DNA of 64,000 nucleotides from Acridotheres tristis (lineage: Eukaryota; Chordata; Aves; Passeriformes; Sturnidae), in the NCBI GenBank assembly GCA_037013685.1, contig CM072885.1:29333876-29397875 (forward strand). Reading direction: 5' to 3'. The translations under genes were made by a program, and so were the position numbers. This document shows, one piece after another, positions 12,246-25,121 of this stretch. Position 1 is the first letter of the stretch, and every line of letters starts with the position of its first letter. The notes under the pieces were generated by a model. It saw only the letters and a list, made by a program, of their open reading frames with translations. It searched no databases and was not told where the DNA came from.

Positions 12246-13407
12246 CTGTGGAAATTAAAATCTTGTAGAAATGGAGAAGAATGAAATTACTTTCTTACAT
12301 CATAAATAATGAAGGATACCACCCTCAAGAAGAAGCAAAGCTGCTGAGGAAGCAGTGGATTGTCACTCCAAACTAGTAAAAGAGAGGGTTGGGGTTCCCA
12401 GCTATTGACAGGAAGACTCAGAAAGTCTCAGTACTAAGCAGTTGAAGACTTATTAGCATCAGGTACCTACACAGGAATAGCTACATGTAGTCTTACAGCA
12501 CTTATACATTTCATTAATTTGATATAGTGGGAGCCCCATCGAAATGTCACAGGAAAAATCACTGGGAAGTTCTTTTGACTCTCAGTTAGACCGTGCCTTG
12601 GTGAATTGTCCATTTATCCCAGATTTCCCACAACGATAAGCAACTGCTATTTCTCCAATGGTTTTAATTCTTCTAATTGCCAGTAACACATATTTAAAGA
12701 CTTTGCCCATAATCCTCTTTCTGATTTCAAATATAAGTTCATAAAAATCACTTCTCTTTCATTATTTTCTGTTTCTAAAAGCTGATAACATCTAGCTGTA
12801 TCACGCACAATACAGTTTTGGACTACAGCTAAGTATCCTAATCATTATTACAGTGAAAAAGGGTCTCTTTAATAATAGATTGTTCAAAATATTGATAAAA
12901 AATCTGTAGATTTCTTATTGTAATTATTATAATACTGTGAGTTTGATTAGGTCATCCAGGCAAAGTATGGAGTTCTGTCTGAAATAATACATCCAATACT
13001 AAAAACTGATTATATACAAAGTGACCATGTGTTGATGAAATTTGCCACACAATGACAGCTAGCTACAAAAAGACACAGACATAATTCTGTGGTATGTAAA
13101 CAAAAAAAGGAATAAACCTAACAGCTGCTCTGCAAAAGCTTTTCTCTAACCACTCCACTGCACGCACTTTGTCCCCCTGTCCTGCTGAGGACAGGGAGTG
13201 ACAGAGCAGTTTGATGAGCACTTGGCAGCCAGCCAAGCTCAACCAACCACAGATGAATTCAGCTCAAAGGTCAGGTTTGAGTACCTGTGCCATGGCCTTT
13301 CACAGGAGTGACTGAGGCTAGTTCTTGGAAAAACAGTTCAAGAAAGACATAGACCAGAGCAAAGCCATGAAAACGATGAGAGATTTGGGACACCTATGAA
13401 TAAAGGC
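12246..13407. other. AT-rich non-coding stretch
   Basis: No element named. On the minus strand near 12590-12740 about 45 codons are open, but the flanking splice sites are poor. Confidence 0.4.
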
Positions 13408-13985
13408 TGAGACAGTTGGGGGTTTGGCTGAGATAGCTAATTTTCTTCTTAGTAACTGGTACAGTGCTGTGCTTTGGGTTTTATATCAGGATAATGCTGA
13501 TAATACACTAATGTTGTAGTTGCTGCTTAGTGGTGCTTACCTTAAATTAAGGACTTCTTGATTTTCCATGCTCTGCCAATGAGGAGGAACACAAAAAGCC
13601 ATTGAGGGAACATGGCCAGCACAGAGCCAGTCAAAGACAGATTAATGGATGACGAATATCTCAGGTGCTCCATACAGAAACTAGGGAGATGCTCACAAGC
13701 ACGTCATGCTCAGTACATAACTAGGGGGACTTGACCACGAGGGACAATCACTGCTCAGGGAATGGGATGGACATTGTTCAGCGGGTGGTAAGCAGTTGGA
13801 CTGTGTCTCATATAACTCTTTTGGGTTTTATTCCTCTCTCCCTCTCTTTCTTTCCTTTTCATTTATTATTATTAGTAGTAGTAGTAATAATAATGCTTAG
13901 TATTAATATTGTTTATTTTAATTTGTTTCAATTATTAAACTTTCTTAACCTAGGAAGTTTACATTTTCTTTCATTGTCAGTCATT
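13408..13985 (+). mobile_element. Avian ERV long terminal repeat, 3'-truncated
   Basis: I recognise the layout of a common bird ERV LTR. It opens with a GCTGAGATAGCTAATTTTC segment, followed by the region containing CATGCTCTGCCAATGAGG and a degenerate TATA region (AGTACATAACTAGGGGG, about 13713). Next come a pyrimidine-rich tract with an ATT/AGT trinucleotide array, and AATTATTAAACTTTCTTAACC near the poly(A) region. The usual end of U5 seems missing after about 13980. No internal retroviral sequence follows, so it is a degraded solo LTR or fragment. Family recognition comes from memory of avian repeats; ends are approximate. Confidence 0.75.
13861..13895 (+). repeat. ATT/AGT/AAT trinucleotide array
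   Basis: Short interrupted trinucleotide repeat inside the LTR. Arrays at this position are part of this LTR type and vary in length between copies. Confidence 0.85.
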
Positions 13986-16017
13986 TAAAGACCACCACAA
14001 GTCCATATTTATTTTATTTTATGCAGGACATTACAGCAGTACATAAAATATGAAATATAGTTTTCAAAATCAGAATTGGCAAGTATTATCACTGAAACAG
14101 ATGGACAGAAGAAATTTCTACATGGAGTCATGGAGTAGAAAATTATGGCTATTTCAGTAACTAGAGTAAAGTAAAGGTTCTTAAAGGGGCACTAGGTGCT
14201 AAGCTAAGCAAACAGAAGCAAATTAAAATGTCATCTGCTATGCTGAGTGATTATCTGTCTAAATCAAAGGCAAATATAAAAATTGTAAAAATTACAAAAA
14301 TCTCAGGAAAACAGAGAAAAGTAGTGAAAATTACTGCAGCAAACAGAAGATTAAATAAGAAATATGTAGCATGATGGTGCTTTGATTGATCCACTGTTAA
14401 CCATCTACTTGTATTAGCATAATTGAGAGTAACACAATTTTTCAGCTTTCCCCAATAAAACAAATAATTTTCCAGTTAACATGGGAACCCTAAACTAAAC
14501 AGTCCAGTGATCCATTGTTCTTTAACTTCGAACACAGAATTTCTGAATGAAACCTGATTTTTTTTTTTAGCATTTCAAGCATGTAACATTTCATAACCCC
14601 TAAAATTGGGGGGGTAACCCCTAATTGGATCTAAGAAACTGGGATTCACATATTTAATATAATCAAACTGGTTTGTCCTAAAGATTACAACTTTTAGAGA
14701 GTGAACACCGGTGTCTGGTGAGAAGCTGGTATGATCAGTATGGATCTGACTTTACCTTGCTAAGTAATATATACTCACAAAAGTAAAATTTAAATTATTT
14801 GACTGGTGTCACTTAGATAAATTGTGGTGCATGGTAATCAGCCAAAAGGACCACAATTTAGTACAGTCAAGATTTTTGTGATTTGTTACAAATTGAGATT
14901 ATCCACAAGTGTGCTCGAGTACTTCATTGTGCTTGCTTTCAAGACAGAAAGCCATTACTTTGTCACTGCTAGCACTAATTCTGGGCTTCAGTGTTAGAAG
15001 AAGAGGTAGCACTGTTGGCAGATGAATAGGGTAGACTGTGCTCTGTATCAGCCCTTTTTGAAGGAGTAATTAAATATATCCACATGGTTTCCTAAGAAAT
15101 CAGCGCTTGAGATGTATTTGGAGCACAAATTGTGACTCTTTACACAAATGGAGGTCTTTTCTGGATGTCTCAGTGTGCCCCATTTTTCTCTATTAGCCTT
15201 CAAGCTATTGTACTTCTGAAAAAGCTCCTCTCTCTACTGAGAGAATTCAAACCTCTCTCTAATCTTTCTGACCAGGAGGAGTATAATCCAGCCCAACACC
15301 ACCCCTATTCTATCAAAGCTGGGACACAGTGCAGAAAACAAGTGTAGAAGTGGGCTACATCAGAGTGGCTTCAGAGGAATCTGAAGCTCATGAAAAAAAA
15401 TTATTTTCTCAAAAAAAATTTCCAAGTGAGTTCACATTAAGGTAGTTCAAACAAAATCCACCTATTTGCCACCTATTTTGTGTAATACTTTAGGAGAGAG
15501 TTCACACTGATACAGAAAGTTTGCCTGAGGCAAAGGCTGGTAAATAAATCTGTGAGTAGATGAACTAGGCTCTCACGATGCGATCCAAAGTCACTGAATC
15601 CAAGGTGTGGGCTCCACAATTTAATTCCAAATAAAAAGAAAATGTTGGTGTCATGGCTTGGGTTGCCTGATAGGTGGCAGTTCAAATCAATATAATGCCT
15701 GACAATACACCTGGAGGAACAGCTGTTAGTATGTGCTGGCCTTGCTTTTCAATTTTCCTTGCTCTTCCTGCATCCCCAAAGACATAACCTTATGTTACGT
15801 CCACACTTGGCAAACAGCAGTGATCATCACCAGAACAGGTCAGAGCCAGATTTCTGTTCCTCTTGTAGCAGGAAACACAAAGCAAAGATGCAGTTTGTTC
15901 ACATCCCTGTAAGATTGGCATCTTCAAGCATCTGAGGACAAAGTAAGGCATCTGCAGGATCACAGATATTTTATTAGGACACACAGTATCCCTCCTAGCT
16001 CACAGCTTTGTTTCACC
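13986..16017. other. AT-rich non-coding stretch
   Basis: No named repeat. Minus-strand AATAAA (plus TTTATT) lies at 15970-15975, about 45 bases past the stop of the candidate terminal exon at 16018-16158. Open frames near 15473-15984 on the minus strand have weak splice context. Confidence 0.35.
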
Positions 16018-16158
16018 TCATTCTTCGATTTCTTTTCTTTGCATTTCCCACTGTTCCAGCATTTCTTTCTTCCAGTCTTCTCGGTTCCTTCCATACTGGT
16101 CCAGCTGCTTAAAATACCATTTCAGATTAATGACAGTTGCTTTCTCTCCTTTCAGTTC
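16018..16158 (-). CDS. Candidate terminal exon, unknown protein
   Basis: Minus-strand acceptor CCTCATTTATAG is followed by 46 codons and a TGA. The peptide starts ELKGEKATVINLKWYFKQLD and ends in a strongly charged, probably helical E/K/Q/R-rich tail. The other two frames stop at once. An AATAAA signal lies about 45 bases downstream (15970-15975), consistent with a short 3' UTR. Alternatively an internal donor (GAACA then GTGGGA) would allow continuation to a further exon. Of all candidates its composition looks most protein-like, but I cannot name it. Confidence 0.28.
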   Translation of the reverse strand, partial: ELKGEKATVINLKWYFKQLDQYGRNREDWKKEMLEQWEMQRKEIEE

Positions 16159-16737
16159 CTATAAATGAGGCAGCATTTAAGACCTTTCCAGTAGAACTGC
16201 TGCAATTTCAAAGAAAGGCAAAAGCCATTAGTCCCTGGCTAAGCTCTCTTCCAGGTGGAGAGCTGCTTATTGCTCTTCAGCCTGTCCACTGCTGATAAAG
16301 AGCATGGAGGGGCTCACCCTCCCTGCTCACGATGTCAGCACAAAATAGCATCTGGTAATACCGTGCAGATTTTATTGGCTTTTTTTTTTTTTAAGTATAG
16401 GAGAAAGCAGAGTTTGTTAGATATTTGTTTTGTAAATTCCATTTCCATTTTAATTAGGAGGCAAGTTCCTGCAATTTCTATCTTAATTACCATAATCCGC
16501 TTAAAGTCAGCATGATGGGTACTGCAAGGAGAAGGAGCTAGGCTATGTCTGCTTTATCCTGGGTGGAAATCTTTAAACGGATAAATATTGGAAATAGGTC
16601 TGCAGTCCCTCTTTTTGAGACATTATCCATGTACAGCAGTTACTTCATGGCTTGTGTACAGTAGGATCTATGCAGCAGGAGAGAAACATTTTAAAATGTA
16701 TCTCTGCATGTATAATTGTCGTATGAAAAACTCATTC

Positions 16738-16796
16738 TTCTGTTTGTTTTGGTGGGGTTTTTTATTTTGGGTTTTTTTGTTTTTTTGTTTTGTTTA
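16738..16796 (+). repeat. T/G-rich low-complexity block
   Basis: Runs of T interrupted by G groups (TTTTGGTGGGG, TTTTGGGTTTTTTTG). Similar blocks recur at 7184, 36778, 46285 and 56524. Confidence 0.8.
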
Positions 16797-19700
16797 TGGA
16801 GAAGATCATATTGAAGATGCTTTTGTTTTCTTGGGAAGTGACTTATATGGGTAGGCACATATTATGGATTTCTTCACTATTGAATTTTAGGCCTGTGTAA
16901 CTCAATTGAGTCCAGAGCTAGAGTGAAACAGCAGTAAATCAGACTCTATTATTCTTAGTTACTTATATAGAGTCACAAGTTAAATTCACTGTGATATAAC
17001 CAGGAATGTGTGTGGGAAGGTACTTTAAAGAGCCTCTCCAGTGAAAGCTATCAATCTTTCTGACTGCACTAACCTCTGCTCCACAGCCCACTGTGCAACC
17101 AAAGGAGAATTTCAGAGGGTGCTTTTGCAGGGCATCCTCATCTGTCATCTCAGAGCAGAGAAGCTGCTACTGAGTGAGTGGGAGCACTCAGTCCTCTCTC
17201 ACCTATACTGGCTTCATTCTTTATTAACATCATACAGCTTAGCTGCAAAACTGGTCTAGAGGAAATTAATGTAACAAAACTCATGGAAAAGATCAGGGAA
17301 GTGAGGGGTGATTACATTTTCTGGAATTTCTGGGCAGGTTAATTTTACCCATTCAGGCTCACTCTCTTGCAGCCTTCTATACACTTACAAGCCCCCAATT
17401 TGAGTTCTTAAGTGGTATGGCCATAATCAGATGTTTATAACAGAAAGGACAGAAGATTCTGCCTATTGAGGCTTTATGTCTTTTCAGTTTCTGTTGACTA
17501 TACCTGACAAGAACCAGTTTACTTTTATATTATTGAGCAGTTACAGCTGTTATAGGGTGTTACATTGCTTCAGAATCACATGTACTTCAGACTCCACAAA
17601 TCTTAGGGAGGGCTGCTGCTTATTGTCTGCCTGATTTTGTTTGAAATACATTTTAAAATCCATACATCTTGATGGTTATCGTCTGTTTTCCCACTAGGCT
17701 GACACAAACAGGAATGGCATATGTGATGCGCTGTAACCTCCTTGCACCCCTTCTGTGGTCGGAAAGAAGGGTCTTCCCCTCACAAGTCACATCTGCTGAG
17801 CTCTCGGCAGAGTGCAAGCCTTCAGGGAGTGAATTAACATCATATTCCTTCACTTGATTAAAGAGGAACCGTCACTGCCAATATAGGTCACTGTTTTAAT
17901 ACTCACAGACACTCAGAGTAACCTTAAGGGTTTTTTTAAGTAAGTCTCTTAAAGTATAGCGCCTCCTAAAAAACCTCCAACCCAAAAAGCAGACGCCAAA
18001 GAGAAATCTTCCAGGTTTGAGTCCTTGAATGATAGCATACCTGATTTATGAAAAGATTTTCTTTTTTACTGATGCTTCAAATGTATACAACCATAGGAAA
18101 GGAATATGTAAAAATACTTTAATACTGAAGGTAAATTAAATCTGAAGTGCTATTAAAGAGTCTTGAACACATGTAGAAAAGGCACTTTCTCATTGCCTGC
18201 GTTTCTGGTTTTAAATTGCTCCATGAATATCTTCTATGTTTTCAGTGATAACATTTAAGAAATGAATTTATTAATTATGTAGCAGTATGATTTTCACAGT
18301 CTCCTAAAAAAAAAAAAAAAAAGAAAGCACGCTAAATTCCTCTGGATACCATTCACGTAAGTTTTTACTGTATTCATGTCGTGGCTAGAACAATCATGGT
18401 TTATTTGGAAACCTTTTTGTTTGGATGTACTGAAGCAGCTAACCTGAAGTTAACCACATAGAAAATGATTGTTTAATTGAATAAAAACTGCAAGACATTG
18501 ATCAAGATTGCTCACTGTGAAAAACATGAAATGTCTGAAACATTACTGGACTGGCTAAATGAACGCAACCAGGTTACCTTACTACATAAGCTGAAGGCAA
18601 TATCCCATGGTCTTTTGTATGGGTTTTGTCTGCTATAAACACATTTAGAAAGATTAACACGAATTGAATTAGACGTACTCTAAGAAATACACTTTTCTTA
18701 CTTATAAACTATATACAAATTATGTCATACCAAATATTGCCTTGTGACCCATAGTTTCCATAAAGGCATAAAGCAGTCATTAACTGTTGGAGCCAAGCTA
18801 ACAAGATCTACAGATTGTGAGAAATGTTCCCAGCCACGCAAGAAAGACAGTTTTGGTCATTTAATACCATAAATTTCATCCTATCACTGTGGTTCAGAAG
18901 TATCTGTGGGTATTATGCGTTCCAAATCTAGTGATATATTAATTTGTTGATGAGACCTATCTTATGCACTGCCTTTGACCTTGTGATGAATAATGAGTGA
19001 GCTAGGCCCTACCATCAAGAAAAACTAATATATGAGAGATGTTATACGAATTTACATATATATATGAGGGAGCAAACAAATATGATACATGCTCCTTTAA
19101 GAAACGCAGATAAATGAAATAGCCACAGTTTCCACATACTTTGCAAACATACTCGTCTGCTGCCATAACACAGTGGAACATCCAAAATAAGCATCGCTCT
19201 GGTTTTGGGTGCACCTAGAGGAGAGGTCAAGCATGTACTTGGCTATGTGCCTCAGCTAAGCACTGCTCTTGATTCTTGAGCTCCTGCAGCTCCAGGAACA
19301 GAAGGACTGACTTCACCTCAAGCTACAATTTTCTTGGAAAACAATGTGGGTAAATTCCAGAATAAAAGACACAGAGGAATACCTGCCAAGTGCTCAGTGT
19401 GCTGCTCCCTCCACCCAATTTATCATTTGCTCTCCTTACAGTTTAAACAACCGGCAGGTTTCTACTAAGTCCCTGAATTGGCTAGAAACTGGAAAACATC
19501 AGCCGCACCATCTGGGTCCAATACAAATGAGGCAGAAAGCAGAATTTTCAAAATGCCAGAGTCCCAGCCTTCCAAGTGCTCTGTCACTTGTATCTTCTTC
19601 AGTCTCACTTCAGTGAAATTGATTTTTTTCCCATAAAATCACTTATCTTCCACCACTGACTGATGACATTGCACTGCTGATTGTTTTTCCCATAGCCATG

Positions 19701-21696
19701 TGAACCTCAAGCAAAAGTGATGACAAGTCCAAATCTCTGGTACCCCAGAGAAGTCTCTGATCTACAACAGCTGGTGGAGAATTTCCTCACTGCTTCTGTG
19801 ATGAGTGGAAGAAGCTAGTTTGTTCAAAACAATAATCTCCAAAAGCTCCCACTCAACTATATGCAAGGTTTGGCTGGAAATCTGTCACAGCTTCTTCCAG
19901 TGCATTGCCTCACGGATGCTGGCTGGCGTGGCCTTCCCTGCTTCCAGCGCAGTCCCACAATGTGCAGTGCCCTCCTGTGCGAAATCACAAGTTTCTGCTG
20001 GGTTTGTGCCAAAACCCCAACTGCCATAGGGTTTGGAAGCCTGGTATTAGAAGAGCTGTGTAGCAAGATGTCTGGGAGACTCACAAAACCCAGACCAAGC
20101 TGGCTTCCCCTTCCGTTTTGAGGAAGCACTAGTGGGCTGAATATTTTTGGGGTTAAGCTGCTGGGTTGCAAGGCTCCTCACTCATTTATTGTTCCTCATG
20201 GCATCAGAACTCCAACCTTCAGCCAACACCAGTAGGCTGCCCTAATTGGCCTTGGAATTCCACACAGTAAGCGTCATCAAAAAAAATGATCTTACCTTTG
20301 AAAACTTTGATTTAAATATTAAATTAATTTTTAAAACCCCAAAAAACAAAACAAAACAAATCTTCCAAGATTTTTCCTGAAAGGTTAGGAAGTACTCAGA
20401 ATTTTAGAATCTTGTGATAAAACAGGATCTTCTGAATACTGACTAACATTGGATCAAATAAAAATCTGTTCAGCACCATTCATTCCATCAGCAACGTGTA
20501 GAGGACTAAGTGAAACACCATCCCTCCCAGAGACCAGGGCTAAGCCAACAGATATCCTGGCCATCCATAGCTTCAGACCTAAAATTACAACTGATAAAAA
20601 AGGGACAAAGAGAGAAAACTATCCTCATGGGTAAACAAAGTATTTTGATTTGATTAGAAGGGTGAGCATCCGAAGCTTGAGAGAAGCTTATTACTTCTCA
20701 GTAAAAAAAACCATTACAAATGTCCAAAATCGAATTTTTAAACACAATTTTAAACGTAACAGAGATTGTTATGCAAAATGATGGATCTTTCTGTTGCTCT
20801 TTAAATGAGCTTCTCTAACACAGGCTTGGGGGTTTTTTCGCTAGAGGTTGAATCACTGGCAAATGTTTTGTTTCACTCTTCCCAAGGCCATATTTGTTTG
20901 CAGCAAGATGGGAATTAACTTGAGAGGCAGCAGCCCACAAGCTTTGCACAGAGTGGTCTTTAAATAGAATTCTGATGAATTCACAGAGGACTGGAATGAA
21001 ACATCACAAAACATTTACCTTGAAAAGCTCTAGTTACTTAAATCCGTTTCCCCAGAGTACATTTACAGTAGCTGTCACCAAAAATAGCTTATTGCTGATG
21101 AGCCTCAAATGAGCACTTCAAGTCCATGAAACAGAAGGTGCATAAGCAACCACATTAATGCTATCTAACCGAGCTAAACAGCATAAGACAATTTTAATTT
21201 ACATGCTGACAAGAGCTAAATTGCAGGGTTCACCCGCAGCAAAAATAAATCACATGGTGATCATTGCTTTTGCTTTCCTTATACTAGCATCTGCCAAGTA
21301 AAAATACCATAAAAATTCTGGTCACCTAAAAAAAAGCATATTCGAAAGCTAAATGTCATCCTTTCTTCAATTTACTGTGAATTATAACACAGAAAGCAAT
21401 ACTTCGTAGCCTCTAGCAAAACAGTAGCCTTTCACAGTCCTTTGCATGAAGCAGTAATAGTATTTATAAAACATAATACATTTTTGCAATGACACAAGCA
21501 TTCAAATACTTGGAAAAAATCCCAGATAATAGATGGAATATTTTTTTTACATTAATATATGCATATTTCTTTTTATACATAGCAGCAAATGAGAAAAGTG
21601 TTAGCTTAATAGTTATGCTCATGGATACTGAGTAGTTTCAGTTGGCTTCTTTTCTATCAAATATTCTGTCTTTATGATATTAACACAAATTAGAAA
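16797..21696. other. Non-coding stretch; GC-richer island at 19860-20260
   Basis: No gene or element I can name. At about 19860-20260 the G+C content rises and both strands carry overlapping open frames (plus 19861-20121, minus 19857-20171); this may be an old unrecognised transposon. A 66-codon minus frame at 17653-17853 contains several CpGs but lacks clear splice sites. A17 lies at 18306-18322, and a short A/C-rich run at 20338-20360. Confidence 0.35.
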
Positions 21697-22345
21697 TGGC
21701 TGGTACTTTCACTCTGTGGCACAGGCTGCTGGAGCCCAGGCTAGCTCTTTGGGAGCACACTGGCGCTCTGCCAGGCATGGGGAACTGCCCCAGGCTGAGA
21801 TTTCCTGGAGGCAGAACCTCGAGAGCTAGTAGCTCTCAGTGTGTCATGCATCAAGTATTGGATAAAAGAAGCAAGGGAGGCTCTCCGCCTCTGAGATTCC
21901 ACGCAGTCTACTGCAACTGGAGGGATCAGACAATCGTGTGCTCAGGATTAAGTCTGGGGTCAGGTCAAGGGGTGGATACAAACTACTAATCAATGAAGGG
22001 TCTTCGGGGGAGGAATGGAGGGCAGGGTCTTCCAGGGTTACAACCAGTGAGGGAAGCAGGGAGAGGAAAAAAAAGGTCACATGGGCCAATGGGGCGTCAA
22101 GTTTCCAAAGGGGTGGAATAACTAGGGATTGGCCCAGGCTAAAACTGACACAGACGGTGCTGGAAAAAGGGGCGGGGTTAAAATAATGGACAAGAAAAGG
22201 GTTGGAACAAGGGGCAGGGTTACAATAATGGGCAAGGGGCGGATAATGCCAAATTAGGTCATTTCAGGGCTGGGTATCACTTGGGGTCAGACCAACCGGG
22301 GAAAACATAGGGGAACATAGGAACGAACCATTTTAACAATAAACT
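21697..22345 (-). mobile_element. GC-rich avian ERV LTR, minus orientation
   Basis: A block of about 650 bases, much richer in G, C and CpG than its surroundings, reads on the minus strand like an avian retroviral LTR. It has GCCCCGCCC-type boxes, CCAAT-containing segments (CATTGGCCCATG, GGCCAATCCC), then GCCTCCCTTGCTTC in the R/U5 region and ATGCATGACACACTGAGAG near the 3' end. A 42-bp tandem repeat lies in the promoter-like part. No internal retroviral frame adjoins it. Ends are approximate and I found no clean target-site duplication. Confidence 0.6.
22162..22245. repeat. 42-bp imperfect tandem repeat
   Basis: Two units start with GGAAAAAGGGGCGGGG (22162) and GGAACAAGGGGCAGGG (22204); each continues with an AATAATGG-type segment. 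The duplicated GC boxes suggest an LTR enhancer-type repeat. Confidence 0.7.
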
Positions 22346-22880
22346 GAATAAAATAAGATAAACATGAGCTGCAACAACTCTGTACTTTTCTGTGCTCTTA
22401 TGTTACCTCAGGATGTTTAGCTGTATAATATACCACTACTGCACAGCAGTGACATTGCCTATATACATATTTTTTATGCAGCTACTCCAAGGATCTCTTT
22501 AAAAACCCCAATGTCCACGGCACTGCAAGCTCCAGCAGTAGCACCACACCCTTTCCAGAAAAGAATAGATCCCCTTGAGAGAATTGTAAGAAATACAACT
22601 GTCTTCATGCTGAATTGGCTCTCCCTTGTCACAGGATGTATATCACAGATGGTTTATTTAATTTACTGGGATGTCCTTGTCTTTTTTATTATTTTCCCAG
22701 AAAAACTGGATCTTATTATTTCATCTTGAAATTTCAGCCTTACATAGAGTGGCTATATCTCCACCCTCACTACAGTTAGCAAATATGAGAGAAATCATCT
22801 GTAAATCTCTAAAAATTGGTACTGGTTTCCGTATAACCTTTTTCACTCTTTTTGACTTGTTCTTAGTTTAATCACGATAC
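22346..22880. other. Non-coding stretch
   Basis: Small open plus frames at 22511-22871 lack splice sites or motifs. I see nothing else. Confidence 0.4.
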
Positions 22881-22991
22881 CATCTCTTTTGTACTTTTTG
22901 GCTGATTCTTGTGAATAACCTGAACGTCCTTTCTCATTTCTGCTAGTCCTGTAGGCACAGCCTTTTCAGGCAACAGTGGACTCCGGAATGC
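22881..22991 (-). CDS. Candidate internal exon, 37 codons, unknown
   Basis: Minus-strand acceptor with a good pyrimidine tract (TGATTTTTCTCCCTAG), 37 open codons in phase 0, donor GAGATG then GTATCG. The peptide begins AFRSPLLPEKAVPTGLAEMR and ends in a lysine-rich stretch. It begins in the phase left by the candidate at 23470-23516. A neighbouring frame is closed early. I do not recognise it. Confidence 0.27.
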
Positions 22992-23469
22992 CTAGGGAGA
23001 AAAATCAGATTACATATAAGAACATTTTTAATGTCATTTTCCTAATTTGCATAAAATCACTGGTGGTTTTTGGACACATTAAAGGCTAGTATTACCGTGG
23101 GTTAATTACAATAATTCCATGAATTTGAAGCAATTGTACTGTTACATTATTTCATGTTGCATAATCAAAGAGCTGTCTACTGAAATCACACACTTGATTT
23201 TAGTATGATGAGCCCCATGGCAAAACAGAAGCTGAAGTGCAACCTCCCACTTCCCTCCCCCTTCCAAAGGAAGATTAAAGAGAATTAGAAGTCCCTAATC
23301 AAGATTCTGGTGTGGAAAGCAGAGAGAGAATGCATCATAATTTGCAATTCAATCATTTTTATTGCACCATTTCACATTTCAGCTGACAGTTAATTAATTT
23401 ATGAAGTGGTATTGGATGTTCCTTGTTATGCATTCCAGTATTTAGGTGCAATGGAGATAGAAAACCTAC

Positions 23470-23516
23470 CATGGCATAAGAAGAAACAAAGTGACGAAGA
23501 GATGTGCTTGGCAAAC
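23470..23516 (-). CDS. Candidate short internal exon
   Basis: Minus-strand acceptor CATCTATGTCAG and a strong donor GCCATG then GTAGGTTTTC enclose 47 bases. One frame reads LPSTSLRHFVSSYAM and ends on a codon boundary, matching the start of the candidate at 22881-22991, about 480 bases downstream. Too short to be convincing alone. Confidence 0.22.
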
Positions 23517-24721
23517 CTGACATAGATGTAATCAAGTTGATAAACACTGAGTGTTCCAGCTAGAGCTGCAGCATTCATTCTAATGTTGTTAGTTCATGAG
23601 TTAACTTCTTACAGTCTATTTCAAATTGCTCTAAATCTACACTTCTATACCTCTAGCCCACACTTCATGTCTTTCAAATGCCTTGTCTATGTAGTTTCTT
23701 CTAGAAATCTGAATACAAATGGAAGCTGACATAGGTAGGAAAGATATAGTCTGTCTCAGGAAGGATTTTGGGCTCTGCTTAAGATGCCTGATAAAAAAGT
23801 ATATTCAAATTTTTCTGTGCCAGACTCACAGTACATTGACAGATACTAGATTAATGAAGATTCATGCAGCAAAATCAAAGGTATACATCAAGAATTTGTG
23901 ATGATCAGGTATTAGAAGTTATAGCTTTATATCTTTTCACCTTGAACAGCAGTGAAATGAAAAAAGCAGGCAATTAACAATCCTTTTCTAACTGTCTCCT
24001 ATAACTATGGCTGAGGCCTCTCACACACTGCATTAAGCCCCTTTTTAAAATTAATGAAGACTAATTAAGGAAAATAAGCCTCCACAAGAAAAAAGGAAAG
24101 AAGTTTCTTTTGTAAAGACTGCTCTAGTAACTACCACAAAATGCCACTCCACCGTAGAAAGCCAATAACTAACTGTAATATGAACTGATACATGTTGTCT
24201 CTTTCCAAGCAGATCAAATAAGTGAATCAAATGCTACTTTTAACTCTTATTTTCCATAAGGCTATTATTAACAAAAATGTTATGAAACTGCTGGAAAATC
24301 TGAGATAAGTAAAATCACATCATGGAGAAATAGAAAAAATAATAAAGATTTAAAGTAACCATTACAGGTCAGTTTATCTATGTGACTATGCCACATCTGA
24401 GTATTATAAGGTTCAAATTCTGAAATTTGGAGTGAATAAAGAGGAATAAAAGAGATTTTTTTTTTTCTGTGGGTATATTGAAAAAGTTGTTTTCTGAAAA
24501 ATACCAATTATGGTATAAACCAAACCCCAGAAATATTCATCCAGCTGCTAGAACTTGCCCCTAGAAAGGTGTCAATTAATAGGTAGCTTATTTTCAGGAA
24601 CACTGAGACAGAGGACTGCATATTAATATATATGAATTTATACCTATAAATATATCTATATATATATATAATTACCAGACAAATATTAATATATTAACAT
24701 ATATGTTAGATAATATGAAAA
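23517..24721. other. AT-rich stretch with AT dinucleotide run
   Basis: A TA-rich run lies at about 24643-24670. A minus-strand open frame at 24280-24507 contains a decent acceptor (TTTATTCACTCCAAATTTCAG) but only a weak donor. Confidence 0.4.
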
Positions 24722-25121
24722 TGGAGCACCTCTCCTATGGAGAAATTCTGAGAAAGTTGGGGCTGTTCAGGCTGCAGAAGGTTGTGAGAAGACCTCATAG
24801 CAACCTTCCAGCATCTGAAGGGGGCCTGCAGGGAAGCCAGAGAGGGACCCTTCATCAGGAACTGTAGTGACAGGACAAGGAGTAATGGGTACAAATTGAA
24901 AGAGATTAAATGTAAATTAGATGTACAGAAGAAATCTTTTACTGTGAGGGTTGTGAGGCACAGGAACAAATTGCTCAGGGAGGTTGTAGGTGTTCAAAGC
25001 CAGGTTGGATAAGGCCTTGAGCAGCCTGGTCTGGGAGGGGTGTCCCCGCCCAAGGAAGTGGGAGGAACTAGAGGATCTTTTAGTTCCCTTCCCACCTAAA
25101 CCATGCTACAATTCTATGATT
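24722..25121 (+). mobile_element. CR1 LINE, 3' end, 5'-truncated
   Basis: Plainly the 3' end of a CR1 (chicken repeat 1) non-LTR retrotransposon. It starts in the region reading CTCTCCTATGGAG and GAAAGTTGGGGCTGTTCAGG, then CTTCCAGCATCTGAAGGGGG. Next come GGACAAGGAGTAATGGGT, TTTTACTGTGAGGGTTGTG and GGTTGGATAAGGCCTTGAGC, and it closes with the terminal ATTCTATGATT motif typical of CR1. About 16 bases usually present around the GTTGCCCAGAGAGGC segment look deleted. The copy is dead: only the tail of the reverse-transcriptase 3' region and UTR remain. Confidence 0.93.
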
